From assembly GCF_003544875.1 (NCBI RefSeq), contig NZ_CP032093.1, positions 1,054,001-1,118,000 on the forward strand: a DNA stretch of 64,000 bases. Reading direction: 5' to 3'. This document shows positions 1 through 9,838 of this stretch, one piece after another. Under the pieces are notes generated by a model. The model was not told where the DNA came from and did no database searches. It saw only the letters and a list, made by a program, of their open reading frames with translations. This stretch comes from Vibrio alfacsensis. Its GTDB lineage: Bacteria > Pseudomonadota > Gammaproteobacteria > Enterobacterales > Vibrionaceae. Each line of letters begins with the position of its first letter. Position 1 is the first letter of the stretch. The translations under genes were made by a program, and so were the position numbers.

Positions 1-492
1 CGACATTTCGTCGGTGACAGCAATTGCAACTAATTGCTGTGAGCTATCATAGATGTGGAGGAAGCGTGTCTTGAGCCATGTGGTTTGTGCAAAACGAGCA
101 AACTCCTCTTTTTGTGGAGGGTACATCGTGCCATCTTTGTGGCGTTTGCAAATATAACGGCTGTACAAATCAAACCAATCTTTATCCATTTCAGGTTTTG
201 CTTCCCAGCGTAATTGGGCGGCCTTATTTAATAAGCGTTTTTGGCTTTTCGACGCCACAAAATCTGCGATGGATACTCGTATTGGATCGCACGCACTACA
301 AAGCTCACAGTGGGGCTTATAAATGGTATTTCCACTGCGTCTAAATCCATTGGCTAAAAGAACCTGATAGCTGTGCTCACTATGCAGTTCTTCGTCAAGA
401 GCTACAGCGACACGCTCTTGACGATTAGGCAGGTAGCTGCATGGATGATTATTCGTTAGTCCAATGCGTATGTGTTGAAGCTCTGTGCTCAT
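1..492 (-). CDS. bpt: Aspartate/glutamate leucyltransferase Bpt, partial (C-terminus outside window)
   Basis: This is the N-terminal 164 codons of a leucyl-tRNA:protein transferase of the ATE/Bpt family. These enzymes attach Leu from Leu-tRNA to proteins with N-terminal Asp or Glu and so mark them for ClpS/ClpAP degradation. Reading the minus strand from the ATG at 490-492 gives an open frame to the window edge, beginning MSTELQHIRIGLTNNHPCSY. It includes the family Cys cluster (YKPHCELCSACDPIRV) and a KRHKDGTMYPP segment. The ATG overlaps the repaired stop codon of aat (ATGA), so the two N-degron transferases form one operon. Identification is by family resemblance, and the protein is cut by the window, not truncated in the genome. 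Confidence 0.9.
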   Translation of the reverse strand, partial: MSTELQHIRIGLTNNHPCSYLPNRQERVAVALDEELHSEHSYQVLLANGFRRSGNTIYKPHCELCSACDPIRVSIADFVASKSQKRLLNKAAQLRWEAKPEMDKDWFDLYSRYICKRHKDGTMYPPQKEEFARFAQTTWLKTRFLHIYDSSQQLVAIAVTDEMS

Positions 493-1198
493 TGCGGCAT
501 GTCCTGCAGGGTTTGAGGTTCAAAGGTTCCTATTTTTGTCTGCTTATCTCTTAAAGATAGTAGTTTTTAAAGAAAGCATCACGCTCAAGTTCAAACGCAC
601 CAAGAGATGCGAGGTGTGAATTCATGACTTGACAGTCGATCAACTGACCATCATTTGACGCTAAATGTTCACATAGATACCACAATGCAATTTTGGATGC
701 GTTATCTTTAAGGCTAAACATCGATTCACCACAAAAAAGCTGACCCACGCTTATTCCATACAACCCTCCAACCAGTTGTTCATCATGCCATACTTCAATT
801 GAATGACAGTAGCCGTGGTTTGCAAGTTCAATATATGAGCGCTGCATGTCCTCGTTTAACCAGGTTTCTTCGGCAGGGCGTGTGGATGAGCACAATTGAA
901 TAACGCGGGCGGTTGCATTGTTCAAGGTTACTTTATACTGTTGTTTGCGTTGAAACTTTTTTAGGCTCTTTGATGGCCGGAACGTGTTTGGATCAAAGAC
1001 CGCTCTCGGCGATGGGCTCCACCAGAGGATAGGCTCTCCGGGACCATACCAAGGAAAAATACCTTGGTGGTAGCCATTTAGAATGCGCTCAGGATTGAGA
1101 TCGCCCCCGATAGCCAGCAAACCATTTGGATCGCTTAATGCTTCGTAGGGAGATGGAAACAAGAATGAGTCATCCAATTCAGTTAAGTAGATAGGCAT
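489..1198 (-). CDS. aat: Leucyl/phenylalanyl-tRNA--protein transferase Aat, frameshifted near the 3' end as read
   Basis: Aat transfers Leu or Phe to N-terminal Lys/Arg, creating primary N-degrons for ClpAPS. The frame starts MPIYLTELDDSFLFPSP and carries the family blocks GLLAIGGDL, GIFPWY, WWSPSPRAV and GGLYGISVGQLFCGESMFS. As written it stops at 551 after 215 residues (FFKNYYL-stop). In the next frame the coding sense continues as LRDKQTKIGTFEPQTLQDMPQ and stops at 489-491, overlapping the bpt start. Restoring one T in the minus-strand TTT run (plus-strand AAA at 553-555) joins the two and gives the usual length of about 236 residues. I infer a homopolymer error rather than a real truncation. 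The gene is co-transcribed with bpt. Confidence 0.9.
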
Positions 1199-1238
1199 AA
1201 AAAGAGTTTACCAACATCAGAGCTTATAGGAGCTTAGT

Positions 1239-1715
1239 ATGAGAAGAACAAGATTTAATGTACAACGCTGGGCATGGATCATACTGTTTTTGCCTTTTTT
1301 CGCCAATGCATCATACGAAAGAAATGTCGCAAAACCCGTTAATCAAGTGGTTTATGGCAAAGTAGACTCCGTTCGTTACATTACTCAGCAAGAAGTTAAA
1401 CAATCCCAAAGTAACGGTTGGCAAACATTATTGGGTGCGACGATTGGTGGTTTAGTCGGGAACCAGTTTGGTGGTGGAACAGGTAAAGAGGTCGCCACAG
1501 CTGTGGGTGCACTAGCCGGAGCGGCAGTTGCACGAGAGCGCAGTAATTATCAATATACGGTGGAATATAAACTGGTCGAACTGCTGATCAAAGTGGATGG
1601 TGATAAGTTGATCAACGTGATTCAAGATGTTGATAACAGTATGCTATTTAATCGGGGTGATGATGTTCGTATTTTGTACTTTGACGATGGGGTTCGAGTC
1701 GATATCGCATACTAA
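1239..1715 (+). CDS. Glycine-zipper 2TM domain envelope protein (SlyB/17-kDa antigen-like)
   Basis: A 158-residue exported protein. The N-terminus (residues 1-24) is a basic stretch, a hydrophobic core WAWIILFLPFF and a signal-peptidase I type ANA-S site. There is no lipobox cysteine, so it is not an obvious lipoprotein as SlyB is. Residues about 65-98 form a glycine zipper (GATIGGLVGNQFGGGTGKEV, then AVGALAGAAVA), the hallmark of the 2TM glycine-zipper family of outer-membrane or periplasmic proteins. The C-terminal part is soluble and ends DGVRVDIAY. It stands alone between divergent aat and downstream aroA. The exact role is unknown; envelope integrity is the usual guess for the family. 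Confidence 0.7.
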   Translation: MRRTRFNVQRWAWIILFLPFFANASYERNVAKPVNQVVYGKVDSVRYITQQEVKQSQSNGWQTLLGATIGGLVGNQFGGGTGKEVATAVGALAGAAVARERSNYQYTVEYKLVELLIKVDGDKLINVIQDVDNSMLFNRGDDVRILYFDDGVRVDIAY

Positions 1716-1890
1716 TGGAGCGAAATGACGCCTCAATCAAGCTGATTATTTATTCAAAAAATAGCATGGATTTGCTCTGGTTTTGTGGTGGTTTTTTCGT
1801 TAGTCTGAATTCACGAAGAATTGTTTAACTCTCCGAATTTGTGAACTGCCCGAATTGTAAAGTGAGAGTACAAAGGATTATCAACGCTTA

Positions 1891-3171
1891 ATGGAAAGCC
1901 TAACGTTACAACCAATCAAAAAAATTCATGGGGAAGTAAACCTTCCTGGTTCAAAAAGTGTTTCTAATCGAGCTTTGCTGCTCGCGGCTTTGGCCAAGGG
2001 AACAACGCGTCTTACTAATCTTCTTGATAGTGACGACATTCGTCATATGTTAAACGCTTTAACGACGCTTGGTGTTCACTATCAACTCTCTGAAGATAAA
2101 ACAGAGTGTATTGTAGAGGGATTAGGACATGCCTTTTCAGTGTCAGCGCCGGTTGAACTGTTTTTAGGGAATGCCGGAACGGCAATGCGCCCGTTGGCTG
2201 CAGCACTTTGCTTGGGGCAAGGTGAATACGTACTGACAGGCGAGCCTCGTATGAAAGAGCGTCCTATCGGGCATCTTGTTACTGCACTCCAGCAAGCTGG
2301 CGCTCATGTTGAGTACTTAGAGAATGAAAACTATCCGCCATTAAAAATTGTTGGAAGTGGTTTGAAATCCGGTTCAGTATCGATCGATGGTTCTATCTCT
2401 AGCCAATTCTTAACTGCGTTTTTAATGTCCGCGCCATTGGCTGAGGGTGAAATTCGCATCAATATTGAAGGCGAATTGGTTTCTAAACCGTATATCGACA
2501 TCACACTGCACATCATGAAGCAATTCGGTGTGGAAGTGATCAACCACAATTACCAAGAATTTGTCATACCTGCCGGGCAGCAATATATCGCCCCAGGTGA
2601 TTTTTTGGTGGAAGGTGATGCGTCGTCCGCCTCTTATTTCTTGGCGGCTGCGGCAATCAAAGGTGGTGAAGTCAAAGTTACTGGTATTGGTAAAAACAGC
2701 ATACAGGGTGATATCCAATTTGCTGATGCACTTGAAAAAATGGGTGCGGAGATTGAATGGGGCGATGATTACGTCATCTCTCGTGTTGGTCAGCTAAAAG
2801 GCATCGATATGGATTACAACCATATTCCGGATGCAGCCATGACGATTGCGACAACAGCACTGTTTGCGCAAGGCACGACAGCGATTCGCAATGTGTACAA
2901 CTGGCGTGTAAAAGAAACCGATCGTTTGTCTGCAATGGCAACGGAACTTCGCAAAGTTGGCGCTGAGGTAGAAGAGGGGAATGATTATCTTATTGTCCAT
3001 CCTGTCACCCAACTCAAACATGCGGAAATCGACACTTACGATGATCACCGAATGGCGATGTGTTTCTCGTTGGTTGCATTAAGCAATACACCAGTGACAA
3101 TCAATGACCCGAAATGTACATCGAAAACTTTTCCTGATTACTTCGATAAATTAAAAGCATTAAGCTGTTAG
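1891..3171 (+). CDS. aroA: 3-phosphoshikimate 1-carboxyvinyltransferase (EPSP synthase)
   Basis: AroA joins shikimate-3-phosphate and phosphoenolpyruvate to form EPSP, the sixth step of the shikimate pathway to chorismate, in the cytoplasm. The 426-residue protein has the class I signatures: [10 protein letters not shown] at residues 18-27 (catalytic K22, S23, R27) and [13 protein letters not shown] at 90-102. G96 and P101 are both present, which is the ordinary glyphosate-sensitive configuration. Further blocks include [28 protein letters not shown] and [13 protein letters not shown]. Length matches the enterobacterial enzyme (427). The ATG follows a possible AAAGGA ribosome site. A bidirectional terminator at 3191-3220 closes the unit. 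Confidence 0.97.
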   Translation: MESLTLQPIKKIHGEVNLPGSKSVSNRALLLAALAKGTTRLTNLLDSDDIRHMLNALTTLGVHYQLSEDKTECIVEGLGHAFSVSAPVELFLGNAGTAMRPLAAALCLGQGEYVLTGEPRMKERPIGHLVTALQQAGAHVEYLENENYPPLKIVGSGLKSGSVSIDGSISSQFLTAFLMSAPLAEGEIRINIEGELVSKPYIDITLHIMKQFGVEVINHNYQEFVIPAGQQYIAPGDFLVEGDASSASYFLAAAAIKGGEVKVTGIGKNSIQGDIQFADALEKMGAEIEWGDDYVISRVGQLKGIDMDYNHIPDAAMTIATTALFAQGTTAIRNVYNWRVKETDRLSAMATELRKVGAEVEEGNDYLIVHPVTQLKHAEIDTYDDHRMAMCFSLVALSNTPVTINDPKCTSKTFPDYFDKLKALSC

Positions 3172-3190
3172 TTCGCAGAAATATAAAGAG

Positions 3191-3222
3191 AAAAGCCAGA
3201 GTTTGACACTCTGGCTTTTTAT
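3191..3222. terminator. Bidirectional rho-independent terminator between aroA and yciN
   Basis: AAAAGCCAGAG (3191-3201) pairs with CTCTGGCTTTTT (3209-3220) around a 7-nt loop. A-run and T-run flanks let it end both aroA (plus) and yciN (minus), which converge here. Confidence 0.85.
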
Positions 3223-3237
3223 TGAAATTCTAGACAC

Positions 3238-3486
3238 TTACTTGTTCAGAGTGAACTCTTTAGACAGATGGTGCGCTAAGTATTTAAACATGTTGAATAC
3301 CGCGGTGGTATTCATTGTTGGCATGCCTTTTTCATCTAAAAAGTATTCGCCTTTAAAAACTAGCACGCCTTCTTTTTCTTCTACGCTAGTCGCTCGCATG
3401 CCATCAATGTAGTCGTCATGTTCTTGGATGATTTGGTTCGCGATCATCAGCAGGTCAAATTCTTCGATGTATTTTTTGTCAGACAT
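3238..3486 (-). CDS. yciN: YciN family protein (DUF2498)
   Basis: An 82-residue acidic cytoplasmic protein. The core GVLVFKGEYFLDEKGMPT followed by TAVFNMFKYLAHHLS closely resembles E. coli YciN, a small protein of unknown molecular function that is also encoded next to topA. Here it lies between aroA and topA, transcribed away from topA, so the neighbourhood supports the family call. There is no signal peptide or membrane segment. The ATG start gives the normal family length of about 83 residues. Confidence 0.85.
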   Translation of the reverse strand: MSDKKYIEEFDLLMIANQIIQEHDDYIDGMRATSVEEKEGVLVFKGEYFLDEKGMPTMNTTAVFNMFKYLAHHLSKEFTLNK

Positions 3487-3921
3487 AACGTTCTCGTCAT
3501 TCTATGAAACTTAAGTTCGCAAGAGTATACCTAGAATTCCCATTTGATGGCATAGCAAAATCTCTGATTCCGTTGCAAGCAATAAGAAATGGCCTACTTT
3601 ATTTCGTGTGAGTATGCGATCAGATTTTTTTGTGGAAAAGGAAATATTTGTGATGAGAGACTAAATTTATTGAATTCGATTGGCTAGAAGATTCTTGGCC
3701 TGCTTAGTATATGCCGCAGAAGACCTTTTGTGGAATCTGGGCTTGTCCGAGTATAAAGACGATGAATTGTCAACCAATTGGATCTGAATTTTAAAAAAGC
3801 AGTTGATCTTCTTTTCATCTCGCACAATAGTAAAAAAAGAAGCAATGAATAGAACATTATGCGGGAGGACTTCCTAAGGGAGTGTTTACCCGCATTATTA
3901 TGAAGGACGTTAGAGTCAGTT
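3487..3921. other. Intergenic region between yciN and topA
   Basis: About 435 AT-rich bases with divergent promoters expected for yciN and topA. The topA-proximal end (about 3858-3895) is GC-richer, with a weak GCGGGA...ACCCGC pairing that could form a leader stem. I see no convincing gene. The minus-strand open frame at 3684-3977 overlaps the topA start and looks non-coding. Confidence 0.5.
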
Positions 3922-6546
3922 ATGGGTAAATCGCTCGTTATAGTGGAGTCACCAGCCAAGGCTAAGACAATAAACAAGTACCTTGGAAAAGACTTTATTG
4001 TTAAGTCTAGTGTTGGTCACGTGCGTGATCTGCCTACGGCCGGTCAAAGCACTGGAGAGAAAAAAGCCGCTGCTATTTCTACAAAGGGGATGAGCCCAGA
4101 AGAGAAAGCGCGTGTTAAAAGAAAAGACCGCAAGGCTCTAATAAAAAATGGGGATTAACCCATATCATGACTGGGAAGCCATTACCAAATTCTTCCAGGT
4201 AAAGAAAAAGTCGTTAGCGAACTGCAAAAATTAGCGAAAGATGCTGATTACGTATATCTCGCAACCGATTTGGACCGCGAGGGGGAAGCAATCGCATGGC
4301 ACCTTCGTGAGATCATCGGTGGCGATGAAGAGCGATACAAACGCGTTGTATTTAACGAGATTACAAAAAATGCGATTCAACAAGCTTTCCAGACACCTGG
4401 TGAGCTGAATCTGGATGGTGTTAACGCGCAGCAAGCACGCCGTTTCATGGACCGCGTAGTGGGTTTCATGGTTTCTCCATTACTATGGAAGAAAGTTGCA
4501 CGTGGTTTATCTGCGGGTCGTGTACAGTCGGTAGCGGTAAAGCTACTGGTTGAACGTGAACGTGAAATCAATGCGTTTATCCCAGAAGAGTTTTGGGATA
4601 TCAATGCGAACACGCATACGAAAGACAAAACAGCATTCAAACTGCTTGTGGCTCAAAAAGACGGTGTGGCGTTTAAACCGGTTAACGAAACCGAAACCAA
4701 AGCTGCGCTTTCTGTGCTTGAAAAAGCAAGCTACGAAGTATGTAAGCGTGAAGACCGTCCAACAAAGAGCAAGCCATCGGCACCATACATTACCTCTACG
4801 CTTCAGCAGGCGGCGAGCACTCGTTTAGGCTACGGCGTTAAAAAGACAATGATGCTGGCTCAGCGTTTGTATGAAGCGGGTTACATCACGTATATGCGTA
4901 CTGACTCGACTAACCTAAGTGCAGAAGCAGTCGATGCGGTTCGTGGATTCATCGGTTCAGAATTTGGTGACAAATACCTACCTGCAAAACCGTTAACTTA
5001 CGGTAGCAAAGAGGGCGCGCAAGAGGCGCACGAAGCGATTCGTCCATCAGATGTCTCAGTAAAATCGGAAGATTTACAAGGTGTTGACGCCGATGCACAT
5101 AAACTTTACTCGTTGATTTGGAATCAATTCGTTGCGTGTCAAATGACACAAGCAGAATACGATTCAACCACGATTAGCGTAAAAGCAGCAGAGTACACGC
5201 TGAAAGCGAAAGGTCGCATTCTTAAGTTCGATGGTTGGACTCGCGTGCAGCGCCCTATGGGGAAAAACGAAGACACGATTCTTCCAGCAGTTCAATTGGG
5301 TGATAAGTTAGACCTTGAGTCATTAGATCCTAAACAACACTTTACCAAGCCACCTGCACGCTTTACAGAAGCGGCTTTGGTTAAAGAGCTTGAGAAGCGT
5401 GGCATTGGTCGCCCTTCTACTTACGCTTCAATCATCTCTACGATCCAAGATCGTGGTTATGTGAAAGTAGAACAGCGCCGCTTCTACGCAGAGAAGATGG
5501 GCGAGATCGTTACTGACCGTCTAGACGACAGCTTTAACGATCTAATGAACTACGACTTCACCGCTCGTATGGAGCAGAAGCTTGACCAAATTGCTGAAGG
5601 TGAAGTTAAGTGGAAAGATGTGCTCGATAACTTCTTCTCAGACTTCACGGGTGATCTGGAAAAAGCCGAACAAGATGAAGACGAAGGCGGCATGAAGCTG
5701 AATCACATTGTGATGACAGATATTGAGTGTCCGACTTGTAGCCGTCCAATGGGAATTCGTACTGCATCTACGGGTGTATTTTTGGGCTGTTCTGGGTATG
5801 CGTTGCCACCGAAAGAGCGTTGTAAGACAACCATCAACTTAGGTGATGAAGAGGGCATCATCAACGTTCTTGAAGAAGATGTTGAAACCGCTGCGCTTCG
5901 TGCTAAAAAACGTTGTCCTATCTGTGAAACAGCAATGGACGCATACCTGATAGACGATAAGCGTAAGATGCATGTTTGTGGTAATAACCCGAACTGTGAA
6001 GGCTATATCGTTGAGTATGGTGAGTTTAAAGTAAAAGGCTATGACGGCCCGCTTGTTGAGTGTGATAAGTGTGGTTCGGACATGGTTCTGAAAAATGGGC
6101 GTTTCGGTAAATACATGGATTGTACAAGTGAAACGTGTAAGAACACGCGTAAGATCTTAAAGAACGGTGAAGTTGCACCGCCGAAAGAAGATCCTGTTCA
6201 CTTCCCGGAACTGCCGTGTGAAAATTCGGATGCGTACTTTGTTTTACGTGATGGTGCTTCTGGCCTATTTATGGCGGCAAGCAACTTCCCTAAATCACGT
6301 GAAACTCGTGCACCATTGGTTTCGGAGCTGGCTCGTTTTGAAGAACGTCTACCAGAGAAGTTTAAGTACCTGACTACAGCGCCAGAGGCTGATCCTGATG
6401 GTCGTCCAGCGGTGGTTCGTTTTAGCCGTAAAACGAAAGAAAACTATGTTCGTACTGAAGATGACGGTAAGCCAAGTGGTTGGACTGCCTTATTTGTCGA
6501 CGGCAAGTGGGAAGTTACGGACAAGCGTAAAAAAGCAAAAGCGTAA
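3922..6546 (+). CDS. topA: DNA topoisomerase I, with two compensating frameshifts as read
   Basis: TopA relaxes negative supercoils through a 5'-phosphotyrosine intermediate. The N-terminal TOPRIM half begins [20 protein letters not shown]. The main body carries [13 protein letters not shown], the active-site region [29 protein letters not shown] and C-terminal Cys4 zinc ribbons (CPTC, CPIC, CDKC). As written the frame stops at 4156-4158 ([12 protein letters not shown]). The A-run at 4143-4148 has the wrong length; after it the frame reads [11 protein letters not shown], and a base missing at about 4180-4182 (GCC-AATTAC expected) returns it to the original frame at [14 protein letters not shown]. 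Repaired length is about 875 residues, normal for the family (E. coli 865). Since topA is normally required for growth, I read these as sequence errors. Confidence 0.93.
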
Positions 6547-6561
6547 TTAAAGGATTCGAAC

Positions 6562-6590
6562 AAAGGCAGCGAACTCGCTGCCTTTTTTTT
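6562..6590 (+). terminator. Rho-independent terminator of topA
   Basis: GGCAGCG (6565-6571) pairs with CGCTGCC (6576-6582) around a 4-nt loop, followed by a run of eight T. It lies 20 bases past the topA stop. Confidence 0.9.
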
Positions 6591-7053
6591 TGTTAATACT
6601 ATCAATATGTTTCTTTCTAAATATCTTCCCATGTTCATTGAATGGTCATCCTTTCAACGTATTCTGTCGTAAAACTGCACTTATGTGGTAATTTAGTTTG
6701 TAAGTTGTTTACATGATGTAACCTGTTGTAGGTGTTGTTGTGATCTAAGTATCGTCTTGGGTAAGTAAACAATGTACGTGACACAGAATGGCGTATTTAA
6801 AATTGTAATTTTATTCCAGTTCGATAACTTATGAGGCAGATAATGCAACGGTATGCTGTTAGGTTGCGTCAAAAATAATGAATAACGATGGCGTGTGCGT
6901 ACTAGGATGTGCAATAGCTTTATTTTGTTCGTGCTGCAAGAGTTCAAAGAAGCTCATCAGCGTGAATATGCTAACGTGTTTGTTTGGCTCCCCGAGTCCT
7001 GCTCATATCAAACAAACACTACTTCCAAGCTATAACTATATGGAGAACAACGA
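6591..7053. other. Intergenic region upstream of glgC
   Basis: About 460 AT-rich bases holding the glgC promoter region. The ribosome site GGAG lies 8-11 bases before the glgC ATG. The open frame at 6878-7075 is Cys-rich and low in coding character, and overlaps the glgC start, so I do not call it. I recognise no further regulatory motif with confidence. Confidence 0.5.
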
Positions 7054-8271
7054 ATGGCTGGTGTTTTGGGAATGATTCTTGCTGGCGGTGAAGGTTCGCG
7101 TTTGAGACCTTTGACTGAATCCCGTAGTAAACCTTCGGTTCCTTTTGGTGGGAGTTACCGACTGATCGACTTCGCATTGAATAACTTTGTGAATGCGGAC
7201 TTGATGCGAATCTATGTACTGACTCAATTTAAATCACAATCTCTATTCCATCACTTAAAAAAAGGTTGGAATATCAACGGTATTACAGATCGTTTCATTG
7301 ACCCTATTCCTGCTCAAATGCGCACAGGTAAGCGCTGGTACGAAGGTACCGCTGATGCGATTTATCAAAATTTACGTTTTATGGAGTTATCAGAACCCGA
7401 TCAGGTGTGTATTTTTGGTTCTGACCACATCTATAAAATGGACATCAAACAGATGTTGGACTTCCATAAAGAGAAAGAAGCTTCGTTGACAGTATCAGCA
7501 CTGCGTATGCCGTTATCAGAAGCGTCTCAATTTGGTGTGATTGAGGTAGATGCGGATGGCCGTATGATCGGCTTTGAAGAAAAACCAGCAACGCCTAAAT
7601 CAATTCCTGGTGATCCTGGTCATGCTTTGGTTTCTATGGGGAACTACATCTTTGAAGCTCAAGCTCTGTTTTCTGAACTTATTGAAGACGCAGACAATGA
7701 AGACTCTTCACACGATTTTGGTAAAGACATCATTCCTAAGATGTTTCCTCGTGGTGATGTGTTTGTTTACGACTTCAGTACAAACCGTATTACTGGTGAA
7801 AGAGAAGAAGTGTATTGGCGTGATGTAGGTACGATTGATGCGTACTGGCAAGCTCATATGGATCTTCTAGAAAAAGATGCACCATTCTCGCTTTATAATC
7901 GTAAATGGCCATTGCACACCTACTATCCACCACTGCCACCGGCAACGTTCAGCGATTCCGATAACGGACGTGTCCAAATCATTGATAGCTTGGTTTGTAA
8001 CGGTAGCTTTGTACGTGGCTCTCGTATTGAAAAGTCCGTTCTTGGTTTCCGCAGTAACATTGCGTCAGCGTGTGACATCAGCGAATGTATTATGCTTGGC
8101 GACGTTAAAGTTGGCGAGGGTTGTGTATTACGTCGAGTCATTATCGATAAAGATGCTGATATTGCTCCAGGGACACAAATTGGCGTGAACCTGCAAGAAG
8201 ACAAAAAGCACTTCCATGTGTCAGATGATGGCATTGTTGTGATTCCTAAAGGAGCACGAATTGGCTACTAA
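7054..8271 (+). CDS. glgC: Glucose-1-phosphate adenylyltransferase (ADP-glucose pyrophosphorylase)
   Basis: GlgC makes ADP-glucose from ATP and glucose-1-phosphate, the committed and allosterically controlled step of bacterial glycogen synthesis. The 405-residue protein begins with the nucleotidyltransferase motif MILAGGEGSRLRPLT and K26-P27. Also visible are GTADAIYQNL, FGSDHIYKMD, the sugar-binding GFEEKP and WRDVGTIDAYWQAHMDLL. The C-terminal third is a left-handed beta-helix region (SVLGFRSNIASACDISECIML and following repeats). Length is slightly below E. coli GlgC (431). It is the first gene of a glgC-glgA operon, and its stop codon overlaps the glgA start. Confidence 0.96.
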   Translation: MAGVLGMILAGGEGSRLRPLTESRSKPSVPFGGSYRLIDFALNNFVNADLMRIYVLTQFKSQSLFHHLKKGWNINGITDRFIDPIPAQMRTGKRWYEGTADAIYQNLRFMELSEPDQVCIFGSDHIYKMDIKQMLDFHKEKEASLTVSALRMPLSEASQFGVIEVDADGRMIGFEEKPATPKSIPGDPGHALVSMGNYIFEAQALFSELIEDADNEDSSHDFGKDIIPKMFPRGDVFVYDFSTNRITGEREEVYWRDVGTIDAYWQAHMDLLEKDAPFSLYNRKWPLHTYYPPLPPATFSDSDNGRVQIIDSLVCNGSFVRGSRIEKSVLGFRSNIASACDISECIMLGDVKVGEGCVLRRVIIDKDADIAPGTQIGVNLQEDKKHFHVSDDGIVVIPKGARIGY

Positions 8272-9718
8272 CAAATTGTCTGTACTGTTTGTAGCATCGG
8301 AAGTCGAAGGGCTTATTAAAAGTGGTGGCTTGGCTGATGTAGCCAAGGCACTGCCGCAAGCTCTGCAAAACTTTCAGCAAGATGTACGAATTACTATCCC
8401 AGCGTATACGGGCATTGAGCAACTAGCGGATGCCGACTTAGTGCTTGATACTGAGCTCATGAGTTGGCCTCATACTGCTTATCGGGTACTAAAATTGAAC
8501 TTGGGTGATAACCCTGTTTATTTGATTGATTGCCCACCATATTTTAATCGTCCGTCTATGTACGCAGAGAACAACCAAGCGTACACAGATAATGGTGAGC
8601 GCTTTGCATTTTTTAGTGCTGCGTGTCTTGATATGCTGCCGAAGTTAGGTTTTAAACCAGATATTGTCCATGCGAATGACTGGCATACAGGTTTAGTGCC
8701 ATTTCTGCTCAAACATCGATATGGCGACGATCCATTTTTTGCTGATACTCGTAGTGTAATTTCCATTCATAATGCTGTATTCAAGGGCGTATTTAGTTAT
8801 GACGATGTGCAGTGTTTGCCAGAGTTCCATAGCCGAAATGTGCCAGATGCAGCAGTGAGTGCGACTCATATTACGATGCTTAAAGCAGGTGTCATGAATG
8901 CGGATAAGATCAACGCTGTTAGCCCGACTTATGCAGAAGAGTTAAAAACGGAACTCGGTAGCCATGGCATGGCTTGGGAGTTCCAACAGCGCTCAGATGA
9001 TTTGGTCGGCATTTTGAACGGTTGTGATTACAGCGCGTGGAGCCCTGAAACCGATCGTTATTTACCATTGAACTATCGAGCAAATCGACAGAGTATGGTA
9101 CGTGGTAAAAATGCTTGTAAAAAAGCGTTGCAAGAGAAGCTAGGTCTAACACTTTCTGATTGTGCTATGTTCGGTATGGTATGTCGTCTTACACAACAAA
9201 AAGGCGTGCACTACTTGCTGCCAGCGTTAACGGATTTTCTGAAGCACAACGTACAACTTGTCATTGTCGGTACGGGAGATCCCGTTCTCGCCGCGCAGTT
9301 AAAAGAAGTATCAGCACAATTTTCAGATAAATTCGTGTTCGTCGAAGCCTACGATAATGAGTTAGCCCACCTTGTTGAAGCGGGATCGGATTTCTTCTTG
9401 ATGCCGTCTGAGTTTGAACCATGTGGTTTGAATCAAATCTACAGCATGGCCTATGGCACTTTGCCGATTGTTCGTGGCGTTGGTGGACTAAAAGACAGCG
9501 TCAGCGATTATGATGTAGACCCATTTTCCGCAACGGGTTTCGTGTTTAACGATCCGACACCGCAAGCACTATTATTGGTGATGTTAAGGGCGCTATTGCT
9601 TTATTCTCAGAATATGACAGAAGTAAGGCGAGTTCAGCTGTATGCAATGCAAAAAGATTTTTGTTGGCACAAAGCAGCACAAGAATATCTAGCATTGTAT
9701 AGAGATGCGTTAAATTGA
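8261..9718 (+). CDS. glgA: Glycogen synthase (ADP-glucose-dependent, GT5)
   Basis: GlgA extends alpha-1,4-glucan chains using the ADP-glucose made by GlgC. The 485-residue GT-B enzyme shows the ADP-glucose motif KSGGLADV at residues 20-27 (K20 equivalent to E. coli K15), HANDWHTGLVPF, and the C-terminal catalytic block MPSEFEPCGLNQIYSM. The start chosen is the TTG at 8261, which overlaps the last 11 bases of glgC. An AAAGGAG ribosome site lies just upstream inside glgC, and the resulting MATNKLSVLFVASEVEGL matches the family N-terminus, so translational coupling is likely. A terminator follows at 9744. Confidence 0.95.
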   Translation: MATNKLSVLFVASEVEGLIKSGGLADVAKALPQALQNFQQDVRITIPAYTGIEQLADADLVLDTELMSWPHTAYRVLKLNLGDNPVYLIDCPPYFNRPSMYAENNQAYTDNGERFAFFSAACLDMLPKLGFKPDIVHANDWHTGLVPFLLKHRYGDDPFFADTRSVISIHNAVFKGVFSYDDVQCLPEFHSRNVPDAAVSATHITMLKAGVMNADKINAVSPTYAEELKTELGSHGMAWEFQQRSDDLVGILNGCDYSAWSPETDRYLPLNYRANRQSMVRGKNACKKALQEKLGLTLSDCAMFGMVCRLTQQKGVHYLLPALTDFLKHNVQLVIVGTGDPVLAAQLKEVSAQFSDKFVFVEAYDNELAHLVEAGSDFFLMPSEFEPCGLNQIYSMAYGTLPIVRGVGGLKDSVSDYDVDPFSATGFVFNDPTPQALLLVMLRALLLYSQNMTEVRRVQLYAMQKDFCWHKAAQEYLALYRDALN

Positions 9719-9743
9719 CGCAAAATCTATAAAATTTGTAACG

Positions 9744-9770
9744 AAAGGCACCGAATTAGGTGCCTTTATT
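9744..9770 (+). terminator. Terminator of glgCA
   Basis: AAAGGCACC (9744-9752) pairs with GGTGCCTTT (9759-9767) around a 6-nt loop. It is about 25 bases past the glgA stop. The T-tract is short. Confidence 0.7.
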
Positions 9771-9838
9771 ACTTCGCTTTAATGGAGTGTGGTACGATGC
9801 GTTTTCTTATTTACAAAGTATGTTGATAACACGCACGC

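Noticed and set aside
78..344. 88-codon plus-strand frame at the window start
   Set aside because: Antisense to bpt, whose minus-strand frame is clearly the coding one.
3684..3977. 97-codon minus-strand frame overlapping the topA start
   Set aside because: Antisense to the conserved topA N-terminus, with no ribosome site and low-complexity composition.
6878..7075. 65-codon open frame before glgC
   Set aside because: Overlaps the glgC start in another frame, has no ribosome site and is cysteine-rich with no pattern.
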